The position numbers and the translations under genes are program-made. From Bigelowiella natans CCMP2755 (lineage: Eukaryota > Cercozoa > Chlorarachniophyceae), in the NCBI GenBank assembly GCA_000320545.1, contig ADNK01003120.1, positions 1 to 31,961 of the forward strand: DNA of 31,961 bases. Reading direction: 5' to 3'. The notes under the pieces were generated by a model. It was not told the DNA's origin and did no database searches. It saw only the letters and a program-made list of their open reading frames with translations. Shown here piece after piece: positions 31,003 through 31,961 of this stretch (position 1 is its first letter; every line of letters starts with the position of its first letter).

Positions 31003-31961
31003 ATGGACGACAACCTCTTTGGAACGCAATTCAGTACAAAATTCCAAGAGAATTAATTCTCCCTCCCAATCGCTTTCAAGGGAAAAGCCTCTCCGAAATC
31101 CCAAGGGTCGTTCTCCATTAGGAGGGCACTGGCAGCCCCAAGATGCAAAGAAGAAGCCCGGGGAACGTACGGAACGGGAAAAGGGTCACGCCGTTGCGGT
31201 ATGGCCTAGCTAGACGCACTCGAGGCAGGGGAAAGACATCAACGCCCAAACAGAAGGCGGTGGTGAAGCACACAGCTGAGAACAAAGCTGGTTTCGATGG
31301 CCAAGCATCTCCCGCGACCGTGAAAATATCTCCGGATAAAAAGCTGCAAGGGCAGCGGCAAAATTTGCTTGATGATGATGGGGGCCAGCTGAGAGCGAAA
31401 GCGGAGTCTGCGATAGCGGAGTTGAAGGAATCCTTCCAGAAGGTCATCTTTTGAACGCGCCCAGATGATATTATAAACATGACTTGCATCGAACATGCTG
31501 CGCCAACGTGACGAGTGCCCTAATAGTATCCACTAGATACAGATAAACGTGGTGATATAGGTGCTGTGTTTAATATTTATCCACTTGAATCAAACGCCAA
31601 CACGCAACCAACACGTTGCAGAAGTTGCCCCTTCTGGACCAAGGGTGCTTCACTGCTGACACACCTCGCTCGATAATGGATATGCATCCCGATGAAAAAG
31701 TAACAGGGGAAGTGGAAAGACTGCGTGAGGATGCGCAAAAACTAAAAGCGGACGTTCAAACTTTCGAACGGAATGTAAAGATGTTGGAAATGCTAGAAGC
31801 ACTGGAGAAAATGAACAAGGTAAGATCATCCCTAGACCTTTGGCGACATGTTGAGCAAAGTAAAGACGGGTCATTTTAAAGATGATATTATATTTTAGGA
31901 GAATCTCCTACTGGGACCCTTTTACAAGTTCACAAAGAAGAGATCTCCTGGTATATTAACA
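31003..31961 (+). CDS. Basic coiled-coil protein, 5' part, runs off window
   Basis: Proposed exons: 31003-31033, 31081-31106, about 31122-31442, 31622-31819 and 31899-31950. The first may give MDDNLFGTQF joined to RKSLSEIPR. The third is strongly Arg/Lys-rich (RYGLARRTRGRGKTSTPKQK) and ends in a helix (QLRAKAESAIAELKESFQK). The fourth is a clear coiled coil (EVERLREDAQKLKADVQTF, MLEMLEALEKMNK). The fifth encodes ENLLLGPFYKFTKKRSP and its donor lies 11 bp before the window end. Exons four and five are secure. The 5' end is not. The gap 31107-31121 would be a 15-nt intron, or a 36-nt one ending at 31142. A third option keeps a different frame across 31019-31199 and splices to 31255. Family not recognised; nucleic acid or microtubule binding is only an inference from the basic region. 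Confidence 0.6.

Noticed and set aside
1-31961. tRNA, rRNA, CRISPR arrays, transposons or retroelement remnants
   Set aside because: I saw no cloverleaf-like sequence, regularly spaced direct repeats, terminal repeats or transposase/reverse transcriptase motifs. Only microsatellites repeat.

Overview
This is eukaryotic nuclear DNA. There are no operons and no ribosome binding sites. Every gene I could build is cut into short exons (about 20-300 nt) by GT-AG introns, and the introns are packed with CA, GA/CT, TA and TG microsatellites. Stop codons TAA, TAG and TGA all end supported reading frames, so the code is standard. The intron density, PPR-like repeats, a secreted class 3 lipase and long low-complexity acidic/serine-rich proteins suggest an intron-rich protist or alga, but I cannot name the organism. 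All gene models were assembled by hand from open frames, splice consensus and intron phase. Exon edges are predictions.

Layout. (1) 1-1900: a donor site at base 20 and two small candidate exons of an upstream or longer gene. (2) 1936-4451, plus strand: acidic, basic-patch, coiled-coil protein of about 415 aa. (3) 4716-9300, plus: helical-repeat protein resembling PPR proteins, about 633 aa in 17 exons. (4) 9960-11560, minus: coiled-coil protein of 327 aa in 6 exons, the cleanest model in the window. (5) 12058-28027, plus: one very large gene, about 56 exons and about 1,794 aa. Its long N-terminal part is low-complexity and serine/proline/basic-rich, and its C-terminus is a protein-kinase fold. 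(6) 28704-30919, minus: secreted class 3 (alpha/beta-hydrolase) lipase, 356 aa in 9 exons. (7) 31003 to the window end, plus: 5' part of a basic, coiled-coil protein.

The most striking find is the kinase domain of gene 5. The fold is recognisable from the N-lobe to helix F, but every catalytic motif is replaced: VAIK reads VCVR, HRD reads HGE, the catalytic-loop Asn is His, DFG reads GFG, and the glycine loop and APE motif are not evident. It is therefore predicted to be a pseudokinase carried on a large, mostly disordered scaffold.

Nothing shows that these neighbouring genes work together. The lipase and the last gene are divergent, with about 83 bp between predicted start codons. Genes 4 and 5 are divergent across about 500 bp. 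Genes 5 and 6 converge. I saw no tRNA, rRNA, CRISPR array or transposon.
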